A stretch of DNA of 23,800 bases, taken from a virus. The stretch spans positions 1-23,800 of IMG/VR virus record IMGVR_UViG_3300009149_000282; one strand, given 5' to 3'. The position numbers and the translations under genes are program-made. The notes under the pieces were generated by a model. That model worked only from the letters and a program-made list of their open reading frames with translations. It had not been told where the DNA came from and searched no databases. This document shows, piece by piece, positions 11,585-20,229 of this stretch (positions are counted from its first letter, which is position 1; each line of letters starts with the position of its first letter).

Positions 11585-14338
11585 TTAAAGGTCATCAAAT
11601 GATGCACCAGTTGGTGTTATTGTAAACGTAATACCAATAAATTCAAGAGAACGTGTTGGTTTTAAGAATATTTCACCATATAATTCATTTCTATCTAATG
11701 TTTCAGTAGTATTATTACTAGCATCCATTTTAATTCTGAAATCAGTCAAACCTCTTTCTCTTTTAATACTATCAAGAATTGGGTTTACTTTAGTTAAGAA
11801 TTGGTCAATTATTTCTTGATCATTTTGGTCAAATAAAAGTCTAATTGAAATATTAGAAATAAGAATTTTAATTTGAAGTAATAATCTACGAACATTAATT
11901 CTATCAAGAGCAGTTTCTTTAACTTGAAGAGTTTTCTGTCCAAAAATTGCAGTTCCAACATCAGCGAATTGAACTAATGGATTGATTCTACCCTTATAAA
12001 TAGTGTCACGTGCTTCCTGTGATAATCTATACATTGGTTTAATTGCATTAGTTACACCACGAGTTAAACCAGCAGGTGCGAACCAAGGGAATTTCACATT
12101 ATCTGTAAATGCCATAGCTCTTACAACTTCACCAGTTGGTGGAATATAAACTTTAACATTATTATAAGAGTCATTCATCTGTATCCAAGGGAAATATGTT
12201 GCAGAATAGCTACTATCAATTGCAGTATCATCTAATAATTGAGCAATTTCAGTTGCTACAACAATATCTTCTTTTCCACTACCACCAACAGTAGGAACAA
12301 TATAACCAGCTAATTCAGGAGCGTCAATAACATATAATGTATCTGTTCTCTGAGTTTCAACCATATCAATTGTAGCTTGAACTAATGATGTTTGATCTAC
12401 CCAATTGATGCCCGGTGTGGCTAAAAGATTAATCGTAACATTTTCAGGATTTGAAAAAGTGTTTATTGCCAATTCCCATGCCTGATAATCATTTGTTGGA
12501 ACAACTAATGGTTGACTAGGATGCCCACTTTGTCTTCCACCCTGTACATAACCATCTGTGTATGAACGTTCTCTTCTATTAACATCCCAACCATCAAAAC
12601 CACCAGCAGGAGCAAAAGTAAATTTTCTTGTTTTAATACTATAATATGGATTTGTTATATCGTCAGTATCATTATATGTTCTAAATTTTCCAGCACCAAC
12701 TTCAAATTCACCATTCATGTATGATGTACCTGTTGCACCTGAGTCCATATGATATCCTTTAGATTTAGTAAAACCAGTACTCTGTTGTCCTGAATAATAG
12801 TTTACAAAATTAAAGAAATTTTGATTTATACCATCATTTGTATATGCTGTTTCAGAAACACCAAGATATGTTTTATTTATATTATCAGTGTCTGCGTAAG
12901 ACGTTTTATAAAATATTTTTGGTGATATACCTTCACTTACAGCATCACCAGTAACTGCTGTAGTATAACTATGTTGAAGATATCCTTCAAAACCAGCAGG
13001 AAATACGTCAACAGAAAGATTATCTTCCATTTCAACCATAACATACTTACTTTTAAGTGTATATTCACCATCTGAAGTCCCTATACGTTGACCAATATAG
13101 CTTGATTGTCCTTTAATTAATGAACAATTACTATAAGTTTCTAAAATAATTGGATTCGCATCAGTATCGTAGAATGAACGAATAATAACATCAAATTGTT
13201 TTAGGTGTGGGTCAATATTACCAATAGTTATTTTAATTTCTTGATTCGCACTATCACCATCAGAAATACTAATAAACTTAAATAATCTATTAATAACATT
13301 ACCTTTTAATTGAGATACAACCCAAGGTGTTTCAGGTGTTTGAAATGATATTTCATAATCACTAAAATAATCAGTAGTACCTGTAACCATAACAGTATTG
13401 ATACCATAACCAATTCCATCATTATCAAGTTTCTTAATAAGATCAGGATAAATTGCCTCTGTCCAAATCATTGTTGATTTATCTTTTGCTTTACTACCAA
13501 TAACATTAGGTAAGAAACTAGCATCATTTGGATTTAACGAAACGTTATATGTTGCAGTAGTTGTACCACTTGAAGCAACTAAATTAAATTCCCCAAAAAG
13601 GTCACCAGTTGGACTTATTATTGAATCTATTGTTGTGTTACTAGTAATTACAAGATTAGTTGTATCGAATTCAGTAACAGGAATTGAATCAATTGGTGTT
13701 GTTGAATCACCCCTACTTCTAATTACAGCTAAAACCATACCTTCATAATCTGATAATGATGTTCCTGTCATTACTGATGTTGTACCACTAACTGTACCTA
13801 ATCCTGTTGTACTACTATATGTTAGTACTTCAAAATATGTTACTACATTACCAAAACCAGTTGTTCCAGTCTTTTCCCAGCCAGTACTAGTTGTTCCAGT
13901 TTGACCGATATTACTTATAGCAACACCTAAAAATGCACTATCAGTAAATGCTGTTGAACCAAATGTGACTGTTGAACTAAGACCTGTTGTTGATGAGTCA
14001 ACACCAGCACTCATTGTGATATTCCAAGCAGTACCTGCTTTATATCCACTAAGTCCAAGGACTCTAGTAACCCAAAGTTGTTGTGCTTCTTCTAAAAATG
14101 AATTAGCAACATAAGGTAATTGATATTGAAGATTCCCATCAGGAAATCTTGTAACACTTTGATTTCCAAACCTATTTGAAAATTGTGTTTGGTCTTGTAT
14201 GAAAACTGGTTCAAATGCGGGACCCTTTAGTGTTTCACCAGCAACCCCTAATGTTGTTATACCGACATTACGTGTTACATAAGTTAAGTCACGTTCTTTA
14301 AATTTTACGCCCGGAGAAGTAAATACGAAATCTGCCAT
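11585..14338 (-). CDS. Tail sheath protein (T4 gp18-like), unusually large
   Basis: This is a 917-residue contractile sheath subunit, against 659 in T4 gp18. The N-terminus FVFTSPGVKFKERDLT (4-19) is the typical sheath start that reaches into neighbouring subunits. The conserved core is toward the C-terminus: PWFAPAGLTRGV at about 750, INPLVQFADVGTAIFGQKTL at about 785-805, LDRINVRRLLLQI shortly after, and the closing beta domain ending FTITPTGASFDDL. Residues about 100-640 form a long insertion rich in Ser, Thr and Gly, probably surface-exposed beta domains on the outside of the tail. The sheath surrounds the gp19-like tube and contracts to drive it into the cell. A late-type box lies 59 bases upstream, and a strong hairpin ends the transcript. 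The last 70 residues resemble the 68-residue protein at 10405-10611. Confidence 0.96.
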   Translation of the reverse strand: MADFVFTSPGVKFKERDLTYVTRNVGITTLGVAGETLKGPAFEPVFIQDQTQFSNRFGNQSVTRFPDGNLQYQLPYVANSFLEEAQQLWVTRVLGLSGYKAGTAWNITMSAGVDSSTTGLSSTVTFGSTAFTDSAFLGVAISNIGQTGTTSTGWEKTGTTGFGNVVTYFEVLTYSSTTGLGTVSGTTSVMTGTSLSDYEGMVLAVIRSRGDSTTPIDSIPVTEFDTTNLVITSNTTIDSIISPTGDLFGEFNLVASSGTTTATYNVSLNPNDASFLPNVIGSKAKDKSTMIWTEAIYPDLIKKLDNDGIGYGINTVMVTGTTDYFSDYEISFQTPETPWVVSQLKGNVINRLFKFISISDGDSANQEIKITIGNIDPHLKQFDVIIRSFYDTDANPIILETYSNCSLIKGQSSYIGQRIGTSDGEYTLKSKYVMVEMEDNLSVDVFPAGFEGYLQHSYTTAVTGDAVSEGISPKIFYKTSYADTDNINKTYLGVSETAYTNDGINQNFFNFVNYYSGQQSTGFTKSKGYHMDSGATGTSYMNGEFEVGAGKFRTYNDTDDITNPYYSIKTRKFTFAPAGGFDGWDVNRRERSYTDGYVQGGRQSGHPSQPLVVPTNDYQAWELAINTFSNPENVTINLLATPGINWVDQTSLVQATIDMVETQRTDTLYVIDAPELAGYIVPTVGGSGKEDIVVATEIAQLLDDTAIDSSYSATYFPWIQMNDSYNNVKVYIPPTGEVVRAMAFTDNVKFPWFAPAGLTRGVTNAIKPMYRLSQEARDTIYKGRINPLVQFADVGTAIFGQKTLQVKETALDRINVRRLLLQIKILISNISIRLLFDQNDQEIIDQFLTKVNPILDSIKRERGLTDFRIKMDASNNTTETLDRNELYGEIFLKPTRSLEFIGITFTITPTGASFDDL

Positions 14339-14397
14339 ATTGTTTATTGTTTAATTATTTATTATTTTTATTTCAATGTTATTACATGTTCTTTTCA

Positions 14398-14407
14398 AAT
14401 AAATACT
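14398..14407 (-). promoter_or_regulatory. Late-type promoter box (AGTATTTATT) before the sheath gene
   Basis: The minus strand reads AGTATTTATT, the same variant as before the tail tube gene, 59 bases before the ATG at 14338. This is the longest spacing among the eight boxes. Confidence 0.5.
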
Positions 14408-14600
14408 AAAAAAATACCGAAAAGGTGTATTATATAAAATAATATAAATTTGTTATTTTTCACTAAACACCAATTCGTTAGTTTATTATATATATTTTCT
14501 TAAATTTTGAAAAATTTTAGATTTTTTTGGATAAAATCGATTAAATTTCAAAAAAAATATTTTTCAGAAAATTTAATTTTTTTTGGTTTTTTCTCGTATT

Positions 14601-14610
14601 AGTATTTATA
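14601..14610 (+). promoter_or_regulatory. Late-type promoter box AGTATTTATA before the 710-aa protein gene
   Basis: An exact box 15 bases before the ATG at 14626, followed by TTAAAC. It would drive the three-gene unit 14626-18754, although a second box precedes the second gene. Confidence 0.6.
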
Positions 14611-14625
14611 TTAAACAATTTACTT

Positions 14626-16758
14626 ATGAATAAATCACAAAAAATTTACTTTAGTACAGGTGATACAGGAAATAATAATCTTGATAAATATGTAAAGGTT
14701 AAACTTGAACAAGATGTTGAGACTCTTGAATTTATGTCAATAAAACTTGGTACTACTGATGTGTATCAAAATTTTAATGCCGATTATGGTGTTCTTGTTG
14801 GAAGAGTACTTGCTAATGGTGGAATTGGTATTCCAAATGCTAAAATTAGTATATTTATTTCGTTAACCGATGAAGATGCAGAAAATGAGGAAATTTATAG
14901 TGTTTATCCATATAAAACACCAAGAGATAAAAATAATGAGGGAAAGAGATATAATTTATTACCACGTGTTTCTAAAATTAATCCAGAAACACAACAACCC
15001 GAACCAAAACAGGCATTTGGTAGTTTTCCAATTAAAGAAGAAGTTGTTACAAATCCACCATTTCTTGCAACATATAAAAAATATTATAAATATACAGCAC
15101 TTACAAATGATGCTGGGGATTATATGATATTTGGTGTTCCAACAGGTACACAAACTATTCATCTTAGTGTTGATATAACTGATATTGGTGAATATAGTAT
15201 GAATCCTGCTGCAATGATTCAAAACCTTGGGTATTCTTCAAGTTTATTTACTAATTATGGTACGACAATTAAACCAAGTAGAGATTTAGGTGATTTACCA
15301 AATATTGAAACTCAAGAAATTACTGTTGATATAATACCATTTTGGGGTGATACTGAAAATTTCGAAATTGGAATTAATAGACAGGATTTTAGAGTTCGTG
15401 CAATACTTACCAACACTTTTACTATTTTTGGTAGTGCTTTTACCGATAGTGACTTAACTATGAGAGGTACTGAAGATAATGATAAACCAAACGAAAGGGA
15501 AATTAGAGATTTATTTTTTATATACCCTAAAGGTTCTTCATCAGAAGGTTTCTCGCTTTCAGCAAAAAGAATTGGAAAGATTAAAGAAACAATTTATTAT
15601 TATCCATCAGAAATGACTGATGCTGAGATTGATAATGCTGACCCAGAAACTGACATGAAAGTACTTGACCCCAGTGAATATTCTGTTTATAAACGTAATG
15701 GTGATTTTGCTTTTATTATTAATTGTAATAGAGATAAAATAATCACTGATGAGTTAGGTGAGAAGATTTCTGTTGATTATGATTATCCTGATGGTGTTTT
15801 CACAACATTTAGAGGATTTATCACACTTGAATATACTGAAGAAGAACTCCCAATGATAGCTACCAGTGGTTTAGAAGAATCAGACGTTTTTAATGTGGGT
15901 ACAATCAAAGAAAAAAATAGAACATACCCATTAAGACTGAAATTTAAATTTCCACAACATGCTGGAGGTCATGCAAGTTTTAATTATATTACTAGTGATA
16001 ATAATAACAATAATGCGTGGCGAAAACAACACATGAAATTCGAAGCGCAAAAATTTTATAGTTTTTCTAAATTTCATGGAACTGTTGCTAATAATGCTGA
16101 TAGAGATGATGATTCCGAAAACGGTCAATTCCCATTAAAAGAAGATTTATTTTTTAAAGCGGATAAAGTAAATTGGGCAGACAGAAATAAGGAAGAAAAT
16201 GTTGGTATTATTTACAACGATACTGGTGAAATGGTATCTAATTCTAGTGATAGATTTGGGGCAAATTGGTTAAATCTCAGTGTTTATTTTCCACAAACAG
16301 GATATGCATTAAATTCGCTTAGTGCGATTAAACGTGTTAGAACATCAGACTTTTTAGCGACACAATGGGAAGATAATACATCAAGAAATGCTTATTTTGT
16401 TTTTGATAATTCAATGGCGATTGCTGCTGGTCAAATTAATACTAAATGGTATGGACGATCTGATTTACATTGGACTGATATAATTGAAGTACCATTAAAT
16501 GACATAATTAAAATGAGTAATACCGATAAAGGATTTACTAATAATGATGTTACGGGATTAAATGGATTATATAGAAATGGTACTTACACTCCACCAGTAA
16601 CTGATTGGAAGGGTGATTGGGACACAGCATGTCCATATAAAGGTGGTCAAATAGGTGGTATTCCAGATAATGGTGTTGACCCAAAAACATATTTTTTTAA
16701 AGGGGTTAATACTGCTGATTGTATTCAATTTTTATATGAGTTAGGTTTAATAATATAA
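14626..16758 (+). CDS. Large probable virion protein with a carboxypeptidase-regulatory-like beta domain (710 aa)
   Basis: Residues about 54-80 (YGVLVGRVLANGGIGIPNAKISIF) and about 156-185 (ALTNDAGDYMIFGVPTGTQTI) look like the two halves of a carboxypeptidase regulatory-like beta sandwich, an Ig-like domain common in Bacteroidota surface proteins and their phages. A 70-residue Pro/Lys-rich insertion separates them. The remainder is beta-rich with many Asp, Asn and aromatic residues and has no enzymatic motif that I recognise. Late-type promoter, size and a neighbour set of structural genes point to an external tail, baseplate or fibre component. It may bind host glycans or proteins, but that is inferred. 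The ATG at 14626 is the first in frame and is well placed behind the promoter box. Confidence 0.72.
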   Translation: MNKSQKIYFSTGDTGNNNLDKYVKVKLEQDVETLEFMSIKLGTTDVYQNFNADYGVLVGRVLANGGIGIPNAKISIFISLTDEDAENEEIYSVYPYKTPRDKNNEGKRYNLLPRVSKINPETQQPEPKQAFGSFPIKEEVVTNPPFLATYKKYYKYTALTNDAGDYMIFGVPTGTQTIHLSVDITDIGEYSMNPAAMIQNLGYSSSLFTNYGTTIKPSRDLGDLPNIETQEITVDIIPFWGDTENFEIGINRQDFRVRAILTNTFTIFGSAFTDSDLTMRGTEDNDKPNEREIRDLFFIYPKGSSSEGFSLSAKRIGKIKETIYYYPSEMTDAEIDNADPETDMKVLDPSEYSVYKRNGDFAFIINCNRDKIITDELGEKISVDYDYPDGVFTTFRGFITLEYTEEELPMIATSGLEESDVFNVGTIKEKNRTYPLRLKFKFPQHAGGHASFNYITSDNNNNNAWRKQHMKFEAQKFYSFSKFHGTVANNADRDDDSENGQFPLKEDLFFKADKVNWADRNKEENVGIIYNDTGEMVSNSSDRFGANWLNLSVYFPQTGYALNSLSAIKRVRTSDFLATQWEDNTSRNAYFVFDNSMAIAAGQINTKWYGRSDLHWTDIIEVPLNDIIKMSNTDKGFTNNDVTGLNGLYRNGTYTPPVTDWKGDWDTACPYKGGQIGGIPDNGVDPKTYFFKGVNTADCIQFLYELGLII

Positions 16759-16770
16759 AATTTCTTTAAT

Positions 16771-16780
16771 GGTATTTATA
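16771..16780 (+). promoter_or_regulatory. Late-type promoter box (GGTATTTATA) before the 394-aa protein gene
   Basis: One mismatch from the common box, only four bases before the ATG at 16785. If it is a -10-type element, the transcript would start at or just inside the start codon, giving a leaderless message. Otherwise the site may be non-functional and the gene read from the upstream promoter. Confidence 0.4.
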
Positions 16781-16784
16781 TTAT

Positions 16785-17969
16785 ATGGATAAAAAGGTAG
16801 AAATATTACTTGGTAGTGAGAAAAATATTATTTCAGTTAATACTGACTCATACGATAAGGTTGAACTAAATAATAAGACATCAGAACTTACAGAATTTAA
16901 TGTGAATGATGTTGTAAATTCTACTGAACAATTTAATATTGAAAGAGAAAATAACCCAATTTATAGAATATATGGTAGAATTGAATATTTATCATTACTT
17001 AATGGATTAGTTAATAATTATACTCAACTCGACGATTATTTTACTCCAAACTATACAGACACATCAAAAAACATATTAAATTCATTTGATTTTTATCTTG
17101 TAAAACCATCAGTAAGTGGTTATACTGAATTTATTGGTACTAATGAATATGTTAGACATTTTCAAGTAATCGCAACACCAGATGAATTTGAACTATATCC
17201 AGCAGGTTTTTCTAATAATGTATATGGTGAACAAACATACACATTTAGTTTTAATGAAGATTTTGATATTAGCGAATATTTTGATAATTTTGGGTTTCCA
17301 GTAACAGAATTATTTCTATATGCACAATATAAATTAAAAGCAAATGGAAATTATGTTGCTGAAACAATGAAATATTCATTCTTTATTAACGGTGGTGCTA
17401 TATCAAAAAGTAATTTTCCAACAACAACCTTTAATATTGGTGATTATATATCAACAGCAACAGGAAGTAGAATTGGTGATAAAATTAATTATAATAAAGA
17501 AGAATTCACACAAACTCAAATAGCCGAACAAAAATTTTATATTACTACTGAATATTGGACAAGTAATAATCAATCAAAAAATCTAGTTTGGGTTTATAAT
17601 CCTTTCATTCCATTTAGATTAAGATATTTTAGTGAAGAATTGAATAATACAAATACTGGTAGCACATCATATGATATAGCAAATTCAATTCCAGATTATG
17701 CAACAAAATTAGATGATGATGGAAATTATGTGTGGCGTGATATTAATCCACAAGGATATACTGAACCTTTAACTGGTGTTGGGGTTGATTACCCATTTTT
17801 TAATGGAAAAAGATATTTATTTTCTCCAATCATACTTTCAGTTTTACCAGATTTAACTGATTCAAATACTCTTGCAGTATTTAATGAAATTTGGTATACA
17901 AGATATACAACAAATTTAGATATAACACCAACAGATGATTTAGATAATATAGGAAAGCCATGTCAATAA
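16785..17969 (+). CDS. Probable virion protein of unknown family (394 aa)
   Basis: The family is not recognised. The protein is Asn-, Tyr-, Phe- and Thr-rich and reads as mostly beta structure. Examples are FELYPAGFSNNVYGEQTYTF (about 135-154) and ELFLYAQYKLKANGNYV (about 175-191). There is no signal peptide, membrane helix or catalytic motif. It follows the 710-residue protein by 26 bases and overlaps the next gene by ten bases, so the three are likely made together. The composition and order suggest a tail fibre, baseplate or receptor-binding module. The tight overlap suggests that its partner is the 264-residue protein downstream. Confidence 0.65.
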   Translation: MDKKVEILLGSEKNIISVNTDSYDKVELNNKTSELTEFNVNDVVNSTEQFNIERENNPIYRIYGRIEYLSLLNGLVNNYTQLDDYFTPNYTDTSKNILNSFDFYLVKPSVSGYTEFIGTNEYVRHFQVIATPDEFELYPAGFSNNVYGEQTYTFSFNEDFDISEYFDNFGFPVTELFLYAQYKLKANGNYVAETMKYSFFINGGAISKSNFPTTTFNIGDYISTATGSRIGDKINYNKEEFTQTQIAEQKFYITTEYWTSNNQSKNLVWVYNPFIPFRLRYFSEELNNTNTGSTSYDIANSIPDYATKLDDDGNYVWRDINPQGYTEPLTGVGVDYPFFNGKRYLFSPIILSVLPDLTDSNTLAVFNEIWYTRYTTNLDITPTDDLDNIGKPCQ

Positions 17970-18754
17970 AAAGAATAATAAAATCTAACGGTAATGATAA
18001 CAACCTAAAATTTTCATTAGGGTCTAGTATTAATTTCGTTGATTATCAACAAGAAATTGATAATACTGTGGAAGAAACTAAAAAAAAATTAATTAATACG
18101 ATTGTTGATTATGAAGTACGTAGGTTTACATATAAATCAGATAAAGAAACATTACTTAGTTTTGTTTTTACAAATAGTGACGGGTCGTTTTATTATAGTA
18201 ATTTCGCATTAATCGGATTTACACCAATAGAGTTTATATTTAATGCAGATGTGGTACGTAACAGTTTTTTTATTGTAGATTATTATGATACTTATGATAG
18301 TAATACACAAACAAAAATTTTTACATCATACATGACTCAATTAGTAAATGAAAATAAAGTACCTTCATATACAGTTTCTCCTGAAAATGAAAATCAGTTT
18401 TGTACTTTAAATATTCCTAAATCATATCTTGATATTAATACTGAACTTGGTTATAGTATAATTAGAGGTTACATTAAATTAAGTTTATATAATGCTAAAG
18501 ACGGTAAGGTTTATTTGTTTTATAATAAAGCAAATGAAACTCTTAGTACTGAAGAAAAAATGTATTTTAAAACCACATTATATCTTAATACTATGGAATG
18601 GAAATGGGATTTAGAATCTACACAAGCATATCAAATACCAATATCGAACTCATATGTTAATAAAGTTAATAATACGTTTACTACGTTTGATAATAATAAA
18701 CAAACATATCCAGAAGGAAATATATTTAAAGATGGTACTTATGAAACAGAATAA
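17960..18754 (+). CDS. Probable virion protein of unknown family (264 aa)
   Basis: The family is not recognised. An N-terminal helix with Glu/Lys repeats (about 28-50) precedes a long beta-rich region with many aromatic residues (FVFTNSDGSFYYSNFALIGF, about 68-87; FFIVDYYDTYDS, about 102-113). The start ATG at 17960 lies inside the previous gene, overlapping it by ten bases in another frame. The 3' end overlaps the convergent gp15-like gene by 16 bases, and I see no terminator hairpin between them. It is likely a companion of the 394-residue protein in the same structure. Confidence 0.65.
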   Translation: MSIKRIIKSNGNDNNLKFSLGSSINFVDYQQEIDNTVEETKKKLINTIVDYEVRRFTYKSDKETLLSFVFTNSDGSFYYSNFALIGFTPIEFIFNADVVRNSFFIVDYYDTYDSNTQTKIFTSYMTQLVNENKVPSYTVSPENENQFCTLNIPKSYLDINTELGYSIIRGYIKLSLYNAKDGKVYLFYNKANETLSTEEKMYFKTTLYLNTMEWKWDLESTQAYQIPISNSYVNKVNNTFTTFDNNKQTYPEGNIFKDGTYETE

Positions 18755-19503
18755 CTAATTTTTGTTTTTCTAATTGTTTTAACAATTTCAAATTCCTTTT
18801 CATCTTGAATGAACCCTAAAATTTTTAAAGCATATTTTGATACAAAAAACCTATCACCATCAATATTTTCGATTGGATTACTTTCTGCAAATCCCTCAAA
18901 TAACAATACCAATGGATTACCATTAACCCAAACATAATCTTGTCGTGATGCAAAGTTTTTAAGTACTTGTTCATCATATTTATTGACATCAACACGATAT
19001 TTTGTAAATAAAGCTACTTCATATATCATATCAACATTTACTGGTTCAGGCATTTTAAATTGTAGAAAAATTTCTTGACCCTCATCAAGAATAGGTACGT
19101 TTACATATCTAAATTTTTTAGGTTGTGGAATTCTATATTTACTACCAAGTCTTGTGCCCGGTTGTTTATCAATACGTCTTACTGTAATATATGGTGTTGG
19201 AACGTTTTTATCATCATCCATAAACTTCCAAGTTTTACTAAATTCTCCCCAACGATCATTATCGAGATAGAATGTTGGAACTAATCTATTATCTAATGTT
19301 AATTGCATACCTTTATCATTTACATAATCAAAAAGTGATGCATCAAGGTCTTCAAGTAAAATAGTTCTTGGCAAATACTTACTATTAGTATTTGTTTTAG
19401 CCATAAGTTCAGCAATTCTATCAAACCCATATTCAAGATACTTAGTACCAATATCTGGTGGATTAGTATCAATACTTAATTTTATTTTTTTTGGAAGTGA
19501 CAT
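18739..19503 (-). CDS. Probable tail sheath stabiliser/terminator (T4 gp15-like)
   Basis: Within this 254-residue protein, EPVNVDMIYEVALFTKYRVD (153-172) and the following EQVLKNF (178-184) resemble the T4 gp15 segment around MIYELSIFTRYEDD and EQILPYF. The C-terminal KYALKILGFIQDEKEF (223-238) occupies the place of gp15's strand that precedes its Trp/Pro-rich turn. T4 gp15 (272 residues) forms a hexamer capping the tail tube and sheath and joins the tail to the head. The N-terminal 100 residues are less similar. A late-type box lies 12 bases upstream. The gene is alone on the minus strand between two plus-strand groups. The assignment is from remembered sequence and needs a profile search. 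Confidence 0.6.
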   Translation of the reverse strand: MSLPKKIKLSIDTNPPDIGTKYLEYGFDRIAELMAKTNTNSKYLPRTILLEDLDASLFDYVNDKGMQLTLDNRLVPTFYLDNDRWGEFSKTWKFMDDDKNVPTPYITVRRIDKQPGTRLGSKYRIPQPKKFRYVNVPILDEGQEIFLQFKMPEPVNVDMIYEVALFTKYRVDVNKYDEQVLKNFASRQDYVWVNGNPLVLLFEGFAESNPIENIDGDRFFVSKYALKILGFIQDEKEFEIVKTIRKTKISYSVS

Positions 19504-19515
19504 TTAATCTTTTTA

Positions 19516-19525
19516 TATAAATACT
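19516..19525 (-). promoter_or_regulatory. Late-type promoter box AGTATTTATA before the gp15-like gene
   Basis: An exact box on the minus strand, 12 bases before the ATG at 19503. It is separated by one base from the TTTG element of the divergent host-type promoter on the plus strand. Confidence 0.6.
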
Positions 19526-19526
19526 C

Positions 19527-19557
19527 TTTGATTTTAATTATTTATTACCTATATTTA
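19527..19557 (+). promoter_or_regulatory. Host-type (Bacteroidota) promoter before the nucleotide-metabolism operon
   Basis: TTTG at 19527-19530, a 19-base spacer, then TATATTTA at 19550-19557 fits the Bacteroidota pattern with one mismatch in the -7 element (final A for G). The spacing equals that before the nuclease gene. Transcription would start about 15-17 bases before the ATG at 19578. Confidence 0.5.
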
Positions 19558-19577
19558 CCACCTATTAAACTTATAAT

Positions 19578-19913
19578 ATGCTCGTAGAACGAAAAGAAAT
19601 TAATAACGAAGATGGTAGTATTGGTTATATTGAATCAGTGTTTAAATCTGAAAATATACTCAAAACAACATATTTCCCTAAAAATGAGAGACTCTATATT
19701 GCATTTAGTCGTGGTGATACATACTCTTATGGGAATATTAGTGAAGAATTTTATGAAGAATTTGAAGAAGCGGAATCTCATGGCAAATTTTTCTATAAAA
19801 ATATAAATAAGAAATCAGAATATCCTTATCGTAGAGAATTTACACTTTATCCGAATGAAGTGCAAGGACTTAAGGAAGTTGTAGAAAACCATAAACCTGA
19901 TGAAGATGAATAA
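19578..19913 (+). CDS. KTSC-domain protein (111 aa)
   Basis: Residues about 17-80 match the KTSC domain. It starts with the conserved region around SVFKSENILKTTYFP (19-33), then LYIAFSRGDTYSYGNISEEFYEEF (39-62) and AESHGKFFYKNI (64-75). In the family name the Lys, Thr, Ser and Cys refer to conserved positions; the biochemical role is unknown, and the domain is frequent in phages and near nucleic-acid enzymes. The C-terminus is acidic. It is the first gene of the host-type promoter unit and overlaps the next gene by 14 bases, in a different frame. Confidence 0.83.
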   Translation: MLVERKEINNEDGSIGYIESVFKSENILKTTYFPKNERLYIAFSRGDTYSYGNISEEFYEEFEEAESHGKFFYKNINKKSEYPYRREFTLYPNEVQGLKEVVENHKPDEDE

Positions 19914-20229
19914 TACTGAAGAATATAGGAATCTAATTTCATTGCTTCAAGAAGCATTAAAGTTTTATGCTAATGCCGATAATTATGAAAAGAATGTTAC
20001 TTATCCTAAATACAGTGAACTATTTTCTTATATTGAAATGGATGTTGGAACACAAGCCAGATTCGCATTGAAACAAGTTCAAGATACTCTTGATATGAAA
20101 CAAAAAATGGAAGAAGATTATGAAAAACTTATAGATGAAGCAAAAAAAGCACTTGGAAATGTTGAAGATATTCCAACTGATCTTATGGATACTATGAAAA
20201 CACTAAAAGATATTAATGATGGAAATTAA
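19900..20229 (+). CDS. Hypothetical helical protein (109 aa)
   Basis: The family is not named. It is mostly helical and acidic, with the segments LISLLQEALKFYANADNYEK (12-31) and EMDVGTQARFALKQVQDT (about 46-63), a pattern I associate with small conserved phage proteins of unknown function. The second half is Glu/Lys-rich. An ATG two codons in, at 19906, is an equally possible start. It overlaps both neighbours (14 bases with the KTSC gene and 14 bases with dUTPase), so expression is probably coupled with nucleotide metabolism. Confidence 0.7.
   Translation: MKMNNTEEYRNLISLLQEALKFYANADNYEKNVTYPKYSELFSYIEMDVGTQARFALKQVQDTLDMKQKMEEDYEKLIDEAKKALGNVEDIPTDLMDTMKTLKDINDGN

Larger units (their letters stand above)
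14339..14625. other. Divergent control region (287 bases) between sheath and 710-aa protein genes
   Basis: There is no open frame of note. It holds a late-type box for each direction near its ends (14398-14407 minus, 14601-14610 plus). The rest is extremely AT-rich, with long A and T tracts that should make it curved and easily melted. There is an imperfect hairpin around AATACC-GAAAA-GGTGTATT (about 14414-14432). There is also a stem of ATTAAATTT with AAATTTAAT (about 14539-14578) that could fold on either strand. Confidence 0.55.
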
